From: Rubripirellula sp.
Lineage (GTDB): Bacteria > Planctomycetota > Planctomycetia > Pirellulales > Pirellulaceae
Assembly (NCBI GenBank): GCA_022425745.1
Contig: JAKMEW010000115.1
Span: 1 to 39,351 of the forward strand
Direction of reading: 5' to 3'
Length of the DNA: 39,351 bases
Made by a program: the position numbers and the translations under genes. Below the pieces are notes generated by a model. The model worked only from the letters and a program-made list of their open reading frames with translations, was not told where the DNA came from and did not search any database. Of the stretch, positions 1 through 9,981 are shown piece after piece; position 1 is the stretch's first letter; each line of letters begins with the position of its first letter.

Positions 1-5
1 CTCTC

Positions 6-3000
6 GTGCGATTTCATTATCGGTCAATGATTTCTCAAAAGTTCATAGCGGTTGCTATCGCCTTGGGCGTCGTTGTTGGGGTGATGTGTGGTTCCAGCAT
101 GCTGTTAGCGACGGCACAGGAAATAGAGATAAACCAAAACGGCTCTGAAGACGAGGGCCGCACATCAACACAACTAACCACGGAAGATACACCAAACGAT
201 AATGAACAGAGCGTTTCGGACACTAGCATCGCTCAAGATGGATCAATTGAACAAAATAACGCAACGAATTTTGATGTTGAGAATTCGCAAGGAAGGACGA
301 GTCTATCTTGGCCACGTTCACTAGCTGATGGCCGAAGTGTGAGACCAATCGCGTTGTTCTCCTCACAAATGGACGTTTTGGTATCCAAGGATTATTTGCC
401 AGTAGCTCTCGAGCAGTTTTTAGATGCCATAGCGAGTCAGCAAATCGCTTCAAACGAAGAGACCTCTGCACAGATTTCTTCTTCGCAATATATCGTCGAA
501 CTGGTTGGTCGGCAGTTGATTTGCCGCCAAGGCTACTTGCGTTTGCAGCCGCAGGTGGAATTCAATGATACGCTATCTTTGGGTCAGCAAAATGTGGCAG
601 TGCGCACGCAGGACGGGCGTTCGGGGGATGTTGAGTCGCCTTCCTCAAATCCCTATGAATTTGATTCTGAGGGTAGAGCTTTTATTTCGCTCGTGAGAAC
701 CAATGATGAATTAACAACGCTGGAATATTTGTGGACGAGTCACGGAAGGTTGGCCGGAAGTGCAATCGAGTTTGAACTCCAGTTGCCACGAGTGGAGCAA
801 AATACGCTACTGATTGCGATTCCCGAAAATCGTCGTTTAACGTCTTCGAATTCTGTCGTGGAACGCATGTTGGACGTTGATCCAAAGTTTGCGATGGCGA
901 CAGAAAACGAACGTGTTCGTTGGTATAAGGTGGAGTCGGGAGGGTTAAGTGCAGTCAGGTTGAAGGTCGTAGACGACCTAGAGACCAATTCAAAATCAAC
1001 TCTTATCAGACGATCAGTCCTCCAGTGTAACGTCAAGCCATCGGGTGTTGATTGGACGAGTCGGATCATATTTGAACAGGAGCAAGGTTCGCCGACATCT
1101 AGGATTGCCGTAGTTGGATCGGATGTTACAAGCGTCAAGATCGACGGAAAAGAGGTGTCGTTTGAGAAGGTGGCCCAAGAAGATGGTGTGAGTTTCTTGA
1201 ACTTGCTTGTTGCTGAGTCAGGCGAAAGAAGCAATTTCATCTCAACTGCCACTCTTACCGTTACGGGTGCCGAGAAAGGTGTTGAGAAACAGGCTTGGTT
1301 TCATTTACCGCTTGTAACATTGGAGGGGTCACTCAACGCATCAATTAATGAAGAAGTCCAGCTTTCTTTTATGAATCCATTGCGGGCTTCTGTGTACGAG
1401 TGGCCGCGTTTTTGGGATGCAAGCGGCGAGCAATTGTTGGACGATGGATTAATAACGGTACGCGCGACGGGTCCGTTAAGAACGATAGGTTCATTTTCGA
1501 GAGAGATCATTAAGCAGGAATCGGAAGGGCGAACTATTGCTACAACTAGTGTCCCTTCTAGTGATTCAAAACGCATGCGTATTATGTTATCGGAGCGACC
1601 TGCTGAAGGAGCATCCGAGGTGAGCTTGCAACTGCTGGTTGGGTTGACTGGGGTAGATGCTATCGCACGACTGACCACAGAAGTCGATCAAGAGCGACTT
1701 GGACCATTGAAACTATTGGTTGAGGATGGTTGGGAGATACAGTCGCTTCGCTTTTCTAAAACAAATCGTGAGATTCCTTTTTTACAGAATCGTTATGGTA
1801 AAGTAATTGAGTTATGGCCAGACGCTGCTGAAGTCGAAGACGGAAAATTGCGCCTAGTTGTGCAAGGGCAGCGGATATTCTCCTCAAACGCACCCTATGT
1901 AAATCTGCCTCGCAGTTGGTTTGTACGCAGTGAGGCTCAGGGAAGATCTAAAGTCTTGGTGGCAGTCACACCCACATCAGATCTTGCTTGGGGCAGGAAC
2001 ACGTCACTAGTTCAGTCGAGGTTAGCAAGTGCTCCTGAAGCGAAAGGTGTCTTGGACTTATTCACGAACGTGAATGCAAGAACGCTTTGGTTTTCGCCGT
2101 TAGACGGATGTGCACCACCGCTGAACCTTATTCGACCCAGCATTGATTTTAGCGCTGATACTAAGCTACTGATCGGCTATCAGGATGGGCAAATTGCCGA
2201 GGAAGTGATTATTGAGGTAACATCGCAAAGTCAGACGATTGAGAAGTTAGCTGTTGACTTTCTCGGGGGAACATCGGATCCGAGCTTTCAGTGGTGGCTG
2301 CAACCAAATGATGGTTCGGACTCTTTCCGATTGAATCATGTTATCGAGGAGAATAGATCTGGTAAGGAAAACTATCTGTTAGATCTCAAACATTATTCTC
2401 TAGACGGCTGTTGTATTTATGCTCGGCGAGTTCGCCCCGTGGTGGGTGAGGCGGTGTTACATCTACCAGTCATCCTAGGCGTTTTAAGTCAAAAAGCTGA
2501 AGTGTACTTAGACCCCAGCTTCGATATTGTTGAACGAAGCGATTCGACATTCGTGGTGCCGTCGATCGCTTTATCACAATTTAATGAGGTGTTACCAACC
2601 GGTATAAAGATCCCGAATGGTTATTCGAATCGTTGGACAAGATTGAAGTACGATCCATCAAGGCAGCCACGAATAGTGACGACGGTTTCAGCGAAGGGAC
2701 CCGAGGTGAATTTGGTTCGAAGTGAAGAGATTCGATACAGCGGTTCTGTCTCTGGTTTTGACCGAGTAGAAGTGGAATGCCAGATTTATTCCATGACAGA
2801 TTTCGTAATGAAGTTGCCCGACGACTGGAACTTAATTTCGCTGGAGAGAGACAACCTTGCTATTTCTGCTGAAACTCAAAAAGACGATGAAGTTCGACTG
2901 AAGGCAAATTTTGAAGATAGCGTAGTGAATGCTGTTTGGCAACGAAGGGGTCAATCCAGGCAATTTGTGCGCCGAGTTCAGATTCCGAGGGTTGATAAAG

Positions 3001-6000
3001 GTGATGCGATAGTAATGTCGACACACATCGAGGTTCTGGAGAATCCGGAGAGCGTCTTTGTTAGGAATCTGATCGGCTCTTTCTTCGTGAATAAGGCATA
3101 CGGAAATAATTCGTTATCGCCAGGGGATACGATTTGGTTATTTCGAAGAGAGCATGTGCTCGCGTTTTGTTGCCTCTCCTGTCTCGCGATTTTCTGCATT
3201 TCTTTTTGGTTGGGAAAACTGTCAATTTTTTGCGTGTTTGGACTACTGGTTTTCTTATTAACAATCAGCCTGTTTCAACCTGCAGTATCCGTAGGCTATT
3301 GGGCATGGGGTATTCTCCCGGTGGTTGCCGGCGGTTTACTGGCACGTGCGTTACAAATTGACAGCGAGATGAGTTCTCAGCAGAAGCCAGTGAGTGCAGC
3401 TTTTGACAACAAGGTTAGCAATCCAGATGATGACTTTTCTATCACAAATGTCACGCTAGGGCTGCTGGTAGCATGCAGTGCTTTGTTCTTAGGCATAGAT
3501 CCTGCTATTGGACAAAACACGGAACCAATAGCGGCAGAGCCGTCGTCTGGCCCGGTAGATGTGTTGGTACCGGTAGATGCTGACGGCAGTTTTGTAGGCG
3601 AAATGGTTTATATACCACGGAATTTATTTAGTGAGCTCTTTACAAAGGATGATGATCAGCAGACAAGTTCTAGTCGATTTGTGTCGGCAAACTACCGAAT
3701 GAAGCTTGTTCAAAATGATGAGAATGCTGACGGGGGAATTCGGTTAGACAGCTTCGATGCTCAATACAGCCTCTTGCAAAATGAGAAGGTACTCAGCAGG
3801 GCCATTACGTTGCCAATCCTCTACGATTCGGTGCGTCGTGTAGAGTTAATCGATAAGTCGACGCGAATCTTGCCATTCGAACGTGACGGTAAATTTACCC
3901 GGCTTGGTACCCTGCCACTTGAACGCCTTCTAAAAATACGGGTCACCTTGACACCGAACATGTTTAGTGATGACTCATGGGATCGAGTGGAATGTCCCAT
4001 TCCAATGGTCGCGAATTCAAAGCTGATGATTGAGTCAGCGGTTGCGCTTGATGCAGTGCGGGTTGGGGGAACTTCTGGATGGTTGGTCAAGGAGCAGAAA
4101 AACCTTTCTCGGAATTGGGTGGCTGATATTGGGCCAGTTGGTTTAATGCAGGTTGAAATGCGCGGCGGAGAAGATCAGGTGGCTTCACGTCAGGAAGCAT
4201 TGGCGAGGCGGTATTGGGTGCGGTCGGGACGGGAGAACGCAGTGATCGACTGTGAGTTGGACGTGCCCGGTGAACGAGCGGCTGGGGAGAATTTCCAGTT
4301 CGTGATTTTGGATTCCAAAATGCCGAAACTGATTGGTGACTCATGGAAGCTTATTGGAGCGGAGCTTTATAGTCCGTCTCGTCGACTAGTTACCGTGCAG
4401 TCGTTAAAGGACGATCCTGGCGCCATCAGGCTAGTATGGACTGATGTTTTAGATGGTGAGCTACTGGATCAAGATTCGCTAGGGAAGATTGTCATCCCCG
4501 ACGTAATCGCTTCCGCACTCGGAGAAAACGCCAATCCTTGGATCGCGTTCCAGTCGGAAACAGATTTAGAGATTGACACTCTTGAGGTGGCAGCTCATGA
4601 GCCACTTTCTGTTGATCAGTTTCTTGCAAGTTGGCAGGGCTATCGAGGCGCGATCGAGAGGGCTTTCGTGCCTGTTGGTAAGATCCCAGAGCTAACGGTG
4701 CGCATGACTCCTTCGGGAGCCGCCAGTCGCACGGTCGATCGAAAATATCATGCGCACTTGTCTTCCGACCAATTGACCACACGGTATCGCTTGGTCGTTG
4801 ATTCTACGGTTGAAGGTGATGATCTTATCCGAGTGTTAGCAAGTAGAGAGTTAGATATCACGAGTGTCACAATTAACGGTCAGTTGGTTGCTGTGGATCC
4901 GATCCGCCGAGGCAACGAGGATATCTACTTACTTAGTGTCGGAGGGGAGAATCAAAGTTCGGTCATTGAATTCGTTGGTTCAATGCCGATTGCATTGGGG
5001 AAGCCTTTTCAATTTCCGATAGTCAAATCGGTTTCCCCCACTTCAAGTTCCGGCATTGAATACTTGGTTACCCGTGACTACTCAGTTCGGCTCGCCGATG
5101 ATGGTTTCTTTGAATACAAAAATGCCGTTCTGGATCCAAAAAAATCGGTTTTTGAATCGTGGCTTCCCAGAAGCAGCCGGATTGTTGGCGTATGGAGCGA
5201 GGGAAATGACCTCGGATCTACCGCGACAGATTTGTTTCGGAAATCGTACGCTGTTCAGAAGCACCTTGGTGCTAAAGTTTATGATCAGCTGGTCTCGATT
5301 ACGAGGATCGATCGTCGATGGCAAATGAATGCAGAATTTAGATTCAGCGAACCAACCCATGAAACTCTCTACGTTGAGCTTCCAGAGGCATGGTCAGATG
5401 AAATCGTCATTGATGGTGGAGCCGTTATACGAAAAGAACTTTCGATTGAGGCCGGTACGATATTATTGCAGATTGACGTTGACGTTCCGAAATCTGGTCC
5501 ACACGTTCTGATGCTCAGGAGCAAAGCGTCCCTGTCCGGATTGAGTGTGGTGAATGTACCGAAGGTTTCTTTGCTTGAATGTGAAGAGCGAAATCTCTTC
5601 GCGGCAGTACCTAATGAAATAGATAGCCAAGCTACTAATTGGCGATTGATTTCGGCCGAGAGGACTGAGTTACCTCAGTATTTCGATGGCTTTGAGAGTG
5701 TCGATAATTATCAAGTGTACCGCGCGACTAACGCGATGTTTTCGATTGAGTTAACGCCTATTGCAAATCAAGAATCGAAGTCAGCTATTTTTTGCACCGA
5801 CACTCATGTCTTCCCGAAAGGCAGCGATCTGTTAGTGCTACAACATTGGGATCTTTATCCTGGGAGTAGTTCTCGCGTACGCATACATGTTCCAGACACA
5901 GCGAAGGTGCTTGGAGGATGGGTTAACGGGCAATCGCAAAATGTAGAAGTGAAGGGAGTGCAGGCGAACCGCTTTATCGAATTGCCGTACGTTTTAGATG

Positions 6001-6884
6001 GTTGTTCGCAAGCGGTGCAGTTGCTCACGCGGAGCGATGTTGGGAGTTTATCGACACGCCCCATTCTACCGAATCTTGCAGACCTCGAAGGAGGCGAAAA
6101 GTGGATAAGTGTGTATCATGAAGGTGAACGCAAGAGAAGTAAAAGATCCACCGGTCTTGTGGAGATGCAATCGCGTAGGCTTTTTTCTTTGGCGAATTCC
6201 ATCATTGAGTCTATTTCTACAACCTTGAAATCTGGTCGAGTTGATGAGGCAGATTTGCAGCCTTGGCTGCGTCAATTTCTCCATCGGTACGCCAAAATTG
6301 CATTATCCGCTGGGTTGGATCCGCAATTACTAGCGAACGCCGTGGTTAAGAGTACGCCTGATTCGACTCTTGAGAAATCTGATGTTGACGATCAGTCTGT
6401 GTTCGTAAATGGTGGTCGCAGCCTAAGCGAAAAGTGGAGCGAATTAGACGCACGTGTCCGAAAAGAATTTGGGTATTCAAACGACCCGAAAATTCGATTC
6501 GCCGATGGTGTCAGTCACGATGCGATATTTCCTATTGAAGCATTCAGGGGTTATCGACTTGATCAGGTTTTGAACGGAACAGATCGGGAAGCTAACACGC
6601 TATTGAGAAAAGCACTTGAACTTCAGGCTGCAGTCACTCTATCCCCAACTCCATTTTTGGTGTTGGGGATATTTGGCATTGTTGTACTCTGGTCCCGACG
6701 TAATCGTCAGTTTATGTCACCCTTGCTAGGCAATCCCAGTTTTTGGCTTTTGATGCTTGGAGTTTTCTGCTGGGTGGTGCTTCCAGTTCCAATAGCCGCA
6801 ACAACAGCGATACTTGCAGTGTTGATTCCGTTGTTGGCAGGCTCCAAATACTATCGTTCTATTTTCAGATTACTTTTTAACTGA
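6..6884 (+). CDS. Giant secreted/membrane protein, two-unit architecture, function unknown
   Basis: The frame opens with GTG at 6. An ATG at 27 gives a cleaner signal peptide (MISQKFIAVAIALG...ATAQ), so 27 is the likelier start unless the gene begins upstream of the window. Residues about 30-1040 are soluble and beta-rich with no motif I recognise. Residues about 1045-1115 hold several membrane segments. Another hydrophobic, signal-like stretch (LGLLVACSALFLG, about 1152-1165) is followed by AIGQNTEP and a second soluble part of about 1000 residues. Two to three membrane segments close the protein (about 2215-2288). Each half begins with a signal-like segment and a DVLV...P motif and ends in membrane helices. 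Very large proteins of this kind are known in planctomycetes, from general recollection, and I do not know their function. A surface-exposed role is only an inference. The next gene begins 69 bp downstream on the same strand. Confidence 0.85.
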   Translation: MRFHYRSMISQKFIAVAIALGVVVGVMCGSSMLLATAQEIEINQNGSEDEGRTSTQLTTEDTPNDNEQSVSDTSIAQDGSIEQNNATNFDVENSQGRTSLSWPRSLADGRSVRPIALFSSQMDVLVSKDYLPVALEQFLDAIASQQIASNEETSAQISSSQYIVELVGRQLICRQGYLRLQPQVEFNDTLSLGQQNVAVRTQDGRSGDVESPSSNPYEFDSEGRAFISLVRTNDELTTLEYLWTSHGRLAGSAIEFELQLPRVEQNTLLIAIPENRRLTSSNSVVERMLDVDPKFAMATENERVRWYKVESGGLSAVRLKVVDDLETNSKSTLIRRSVLQCNVKPSGVDWTSRIIFEQEQGSPTSRIAVVGSDVTSVKIDGKEVSFEKVAQEDGVSFLNLLVAESGERSNFISTATLTVTGAEKGVEKQAWFHLPLVTLEGSLNASINEEVQLSFMNPLRASVYEWPRFWDASGEQLLDDGLITVRATGPLRTIGSFSREIIKQESEGRTIATTSVPSSDSKRMRIMLSERPAEGASEVSLQLLVGLTGVDAIARLTTEVDQERLGPLKLLVEDGWEIQSLRFSKTNREIPFLQNRYGKVIELWPDAAEVEDGKLRLVVQGQRIFSSNAPYVNLPRSWFVRSEAQGRSKVLVAVTPTSDLAWGRNTSLVQSRLASAPEAKGVLDLFTNVNARTLWFSPLDGCAPPLNLIRPSIDFSADTKLLIGYQDGQIAEEVIIEVTSQSQTIEKLAVDFLGGTSDPSFQWWLQPNDGSDSFRLNHVIEENRSGKENYLLDLKHYSLDGCCIYARRVRPVVGEAVLHLPVILGVLSQKAEVYLDPSFDIVERSDSTFVVPSIALSQFNEVLPTGIKIPNGYSNRWTRLKYDPSRQPRIVTTVSAKGPEVNLVRSEEIRYSGSVSGFDRVEVECQIYSMTDFVMKLPDDWNLISLERDNLAISAETQKDDEVRLKANFEDSVVNAVWQRRGQSRQFVRRVQIPRVDKGDAIVMSTHIEVLENPESVFVRNLIGSFFVNKAYGNNSLSPGDTIWLFRREHVLAFCCLSCLAIFCISFWLGKLSIFCVFGLLVFLLTISLFQPAVSVGYWAWGILPVVAGGLLARALQIDSEMSSQQKPVSAAFDNKVSNPDDDFSITNVTLGLLVACSALFLGIDPAIGQNTEPIAAEPSSGPVDVLVPVDADGSFVGEMVYIPRNLFSELFTKDDDQQTSSSRFVSANYRMKLVQNDENADGGIRLDSFDAQYSLLQNEKVLSRAITLPILYDSVRRVELIDKSTRILPFERDGKFTRLGTLPLERLLKIRVTLTPNMFSDDSWDRVECPIPMVANSKLMIESAVALDAVRVGGTSGWLVKEQKNLSRNWVADIGPVGLMQVEMRGGEDQVASRQEALARRYWVRSGRENAVIDCELDVPGERAAGENFQFVILDSKMPKLIGDSWKLIGAELYSPSRRLVTVQSLKDDPGAIRLVWTDVLDGELLDQDSLGKIVIPDVIASALGENANPWIAFQSETDLEIDTLEVAAHEPLSVDQFLASWQGYRGAIERAFVPVGKIPELTVRMTPSGAASRTVDRKYHAHLSSDQLTTRYRLVVDSTVEGDDLIRVLASRELDITSVTINGQLVAVDPIRRGNEDIYLLSVGGENQSSVIEFVGSMPIALGKPFQFPIVKSVSPTSSSGIEYLVTRDYSVRLADDGFFEYKNAVLDPKKSVFESWLPRSSRIVGVWSEGNDLGSTATDLFRKSYAVQKHLGAKVYDQLVSITRIDRRWQMNAEFRFSEPTHETLYVELPEAWSDEIVIDGGAVIRKELSIEAGTILLQIDVDVPKSGPHVLMLRSKASLSGLSVVNVPKVSLLECEERNLFAAVPNEIDSQATNWRLISAERTELPQYFDGFESVDNYQVYRATNAMFSIELTPIANQESKSAIFCTDTHVFPKGSDLLVLQHWDLYPGSSSRVRIHVPDTAKVLGGWVNGQSQNVEVKGVQANRFIELPYVLDGCSQAVQLLTRSDVGSLSTRPILPNLADLEGGEKWISVYHEGERKRSKRSTGLVEMQSRRLFSLANSIIESISTTLKSGRVDEADLQPWLRQFLHRYAKIALSAGLDPQLLANAVVKSTPDSTLEKSDVDDQSVFVNGGRSLSEKWSELDARVRKEFGYSNDPKIRFADGVSHDAIFPIEAFRGYRLDQVLNGTDREANTLLRKALELQAAVTLSPTPFLVLGIFGIVVLWSRRNRQFMSPLLGNPSFWLLMLGVFCWVVLPVPIAATTAILAVLIPLLAGSKYYRSIFRLLFN

Positions 6885-6953
6885 GCAGATGATTCGCGGA
6901 ACGACTAAAATCGAATGTTCTCTGTACCTACTCTAATGATGTGAGAAGTTGCG

Positions 6954-9890
6954 TTGACTCTTCGAAAGACTCGGTATGTGGCGAAACCGGCTAAATTTTA
7001 TTTTCTAATGATGTTCGTTCTGCTCACGAGCAGTCGAGTTCGGACTGAAGAACCCAGCAGCTACGATGCACTGAAAAAGGCAGTCGACTCACTTCACGTT
7101 CACGATGGGTATCGGGTTCGATTGATCGCCAATGAACCGCTAATCACTGATCCTGTCAGTGCCCGGTTGGATCGTTGCGGGAGATTGTGGGTTGTCGAGA
7201 TGCCTGACTATCCGATGCGATTGCCATCTCAAGAAAAACCCGAGGGTAACATAAAAATTCTCCAAGATGCCAATCAGGATGGTGTTTTTGAATCGTCCAC
7301 TATTTTCGCCAACGGACTCGATTTTCCCACCGGTGTACAACCATATAAGGACGGTGCGTTCGTGACCGTGGCAGGTCAGATTTTGTTTATTCAAGATACT
7401 GATGGCGACCTGATAGGTGATCAAAGTAGTGTGTGGTTTGAGGGCTTTGCAGAACAGAACCAACAGCTTCGAGCAAATCACCCAACCCTTGGTCCTGATG
7501 GTCTCATTTACGTTGCCAATGGCCTGCGGGGCGGTTTGGTGCAATCTAGGGAACCTCGTTTCGTCCAACAGGAGCAACCAATTGATCTTCGAGAAGGTGA
7601 CTTTTACTTTGATCCGGATGGAGGTGATTGGGGTGTGGTCAGCGGGAAGAGTCAATTCGGATTGACCATTGATGATTTTGGCCGAAGGATTGGATGTAGC
7701 AATAGAAATCCTGCAATGCATGCGATGATGGATTTGGAGATCAGCGGTAGAGACTCCTTAATTAGCCCTCGAGATTTGGTTCGTGACATCGCTGTGGCTG
7801 GCGAGCAATCTGCGGTTTACTCACGAGGTACGGCATGGACAACGAGCAATTTGCACTCCGGCCAATTCAGTGCGGCTTGTGGTGTCTATGCCCCAGGATG
7901 GAAAGGCAATGGCCTCGAGCAACTACTGGTTTGTGAACCAACTGCGTATCTAGTACAACGCCAAGCTCTTACTCGAGCCGGGAGTGTTTGGCATGCAAGT
8001 CGAGTAGCATCGAAGTACGATTTTCTAGCATCGGAAGACACACACTTTCGGCCCGTGGATGTGACCTCTGGACCGGAGCAGAGTGTATTCATCATCGATA
8101 TGGCTCGTGCCGTTATCGAGCACCCGGATTTTATGCCACCGGAGCTTAAGGCACGGCCGGATCAACGCGACGGTAATCATTTGGGTCGAATATGGCAGGT
8201 GATTGAAGGAGAAACCTGGCCGAACAATTGGGGGAAATTGACGAATGCGACTGCATTGCGCTGGCTTCTATCTGAATCGGTTTGGCAACGATCTTGCGCA
8301 TCCCAGCACTATTTAGAATCAGGTGCATCGAAGGCGAGTGAGGTTGAGCAAGTTCTCAGGAGCCAATCAGCATCTGCTGCAAGTAAGTCTCGAGCTGCTT
8401 ACGTTCTACATCGGTTTGGCTTATTCAATTATGAACATCTTCGATTATTGTCGACGTCTGATTGTGAAGAACTCAGGGCGTTAGGAATTCGACTTTCAAG
8501 GGATCAAGAATTCGGTGTAGAGATTTGGTCTGCTTCGATCGAAGATCCGAGCGCATCGGTGCTATTCGAATTGGCGATCGCATTAAGTCGAGATCAGTTG
8601 CTTGACCAAGCAATGCGTGTGGAGCTTCTAGCTCGGCTTGCACAGATTGCTGCGTCTGATGAGGCTGTTTATCAAGTCATCGGCACTGTCCAACGGCAAG
8701 ATTTATTAGACCTCACAACCTCTTTAGGGTCAAAACCGGCAGTTAATTCAGAACTACTTGTTCATCTATTGCAAAGATTAGCAATGGTCGCTCCGGAAAG
8801 CTCCGGAACGGTGATTGCTGCCATGCTAAGTCAGAAAGGCTCGATGGATTTCACTGAGGAGCAATGGTTGGTTCTGCTTTTGAATTGGAGGCAGGGATTG
8901 AAGCGTGGTCGCCACGCGTTTGCTGATGCGCTTAAATCACTGGATGAAGAGAGCAGGGAAGTGGTGGAAGCGGAATGTGAGCAGGTGTATCGGGCATGGG
9001 TCAATGATCACTATGATTTTTCGTTGCGAGCAGATGGCTTAGAGTTTTTGATTGATGTCGGCCGGGTATCTGATGAATGGTTGAGAACCGTCACGGATAA
9101 GCAGTATTCGTCTAAAATTCGTGAGGTTGCTATTAAGCATCTTCTCAGGACAGATTCTGATTGGATACGAGGCTATCTCAGTTCGCATTGGATGGATTTA
9201 AATGCAGCGTTGCGTCAGTCAGTGTTACAGTCATGTCTCAACTCAGATTCCAATGCGGCTTGGGTACTAATGCAGTTGAAAGATGGTGATTTGCCGCGAA
9301 ATGTGGTCGATCCAAAAATGTCGCAGCGATTGCGAGGGCATCGAAATGAAAGTATTTCGAGTGAGGCAGAGAAGCTCTTGGCTGCTGATGGAGATCGCGT
9401 ACGAGTGATTGCTGGTTACAGAGATTGTCTAGAAATGGATGGTGATGTCGCTCGAGGGAAGGAAGTGTTTAGTTCGCAGTGTTCGTCGTGTCATCGGGTT
9501 GATGGTGTCGGAACGAACGTTGGGCCCGACATTAGTGACACGAGGACCAAGACAGCTGAATATTTGCTTGTTTCAATCTTGGACCCGAATTCGGCCATCG
9601 ATGCATCCTTTGTTCAGACACAGATTTTGACCATCGACGGTAGGCAATTAGATGGATTGCTGATTGGTGAAAGTGAAGAGAGTTTGACGATTCAGCAGCA
9701 AGGTGGTGAACGAAAGTACGTCCTTAAGGCGGATGTAGAACAGTTCAAAACCACAGGAGTCTCCTTGATGCCTGATGGCTTTGAGAAAAATATCACGATT
9801 CAGCAGATGAGCGACCTAATTGCTTTTCTAAAAAACTGGAGATACGTCGAAGCGGGTATTCCAGGTATTACGGTAACCCGATCAGAGTGA
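6954..9890 (+). CDS. PVC-type membrane-bound dehydrogenase with HEAT-like region and C-terminal cytochrome c
   Basis: The start codon is TTG at 6954, followed by a basic stretch and a hydrophobic segment (FYFLMMFVLLTSS) that look like a signal peptide. Residues about 35-410 match the planctomycete/verrucomicrobial dehydrogenase-type beta-propeller domain (TIGR02604-like), with Asp-rich loops such as DANQDGVFE and DTDGDLIGD. The middle, about 420-800, is helical and HEAT-like. The C-terminal 130 residues are a PVC heme-binding domain (TIGR02603-like) with the c-heme site CSSCH near residue 843, and with SLMPDG, whose Met is a probable axial ligand, before a final DLIAFLKNW helix. The family is periplasmic and thought to oxidise sugars or alcohols with electron transfer to heme; the substrate here is unknown. 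A Gfo/Idh/MocA oxidoreductase follows closely and may share the transcript and pathway. Confidence 0.9.
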   Translation: MTLRKTRYVAKPAKFYFLMMFVLLTSSRVRTEEPSSYDALKKAVDSLHVHDGYRVRLIANEPLITDPVSARLDRCGRLWVVEMPDYPMRLPSQEKPEGNIKILQDANQDGVFESSTIFANGLDFPTGVQPYKDGAFVTVAGQILFIQDTDGDLIGDQSSVWFEGFAEQNQQLRANHPTLGPDGLIYVANGLRGGLVQSREPRFVQQEQPIDLREGDFYFDPDGGDWGVVSGKSQFGLTIDDFGRRIGCSNRNPAMHAMMDLEISGRDSLISPRDLVRDIAVAGEQSAVYSRGTAWTTSNLHSGQFSAACGVYAPGWKGNGLEQLLVCEPTAYLVQRQALTRAGSVWHASRVASKYDFLASEDTHFRPVDVTSGPEQSVFIIDMARAVIEHPDFMPPELKARPDQRDGNHLGRIWQVIEGETWPNNWGKLTNATALRWLLSESVWQRSCASQHYLESGASKASEVEQVLRSQSASAASKSRAAYVLHRFGLFNYEHLRLLSTSDCEELRALGIRLSRDQEFGVEIWSASIEDPSASVLFELAIALSRDQLLDQAMRVELLARLAQIAASDEAVYQVIGTVQRQDLLDLTTSLGSKPAVNSELLVHLLQRLAMVAPESSGTVIAAMLSQKGSMDFTEEQWLVLLLNWRQGLKRGRHAFADALKSLDEESREVVEAECEQVYRAWVNDHYDFSLRADGLEFLIDVGRVSDEWLRTVTDKQYSSKIREVAIKHLLRTDSDWIRGYLSSHWMDLNAALRQSVLQSCLNSDSNAAWVLMQLKDGDLPRNVVDPKMSQRLRGHRNESISSEAEKLLAADGDRVRVIAGYRDCLEMDGDVARGKEVFSSQCSSCHRVDGVGTNVGPDISDTRTKTAEYLLVSILDPNSAIDASFVQTQILTIDGRQLDGLLIGESEESLTIQQQGGERKYVLKADVEQFKTTGVSLMPDGFEKNITIQQMSDLIAFLKNWRYVEAGIPGITVTRSE

Positions 9891-9981
9891 ATTTTAAAAA
9901 GTTGAAATGCCACTTAGCTCGGGCGAAGAATGAAGCGTGCTCGTTTTACGTTTCTTGAATTTAACGGAGTTGTTTCTGAAC

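Noticed and set aside
7140-7721. Minus-strand 193-residue ORF inside the PVC dehydrogenase
   Set aside because: Antisense shadow; the plus-strand frame has clear domain motifs throughout.
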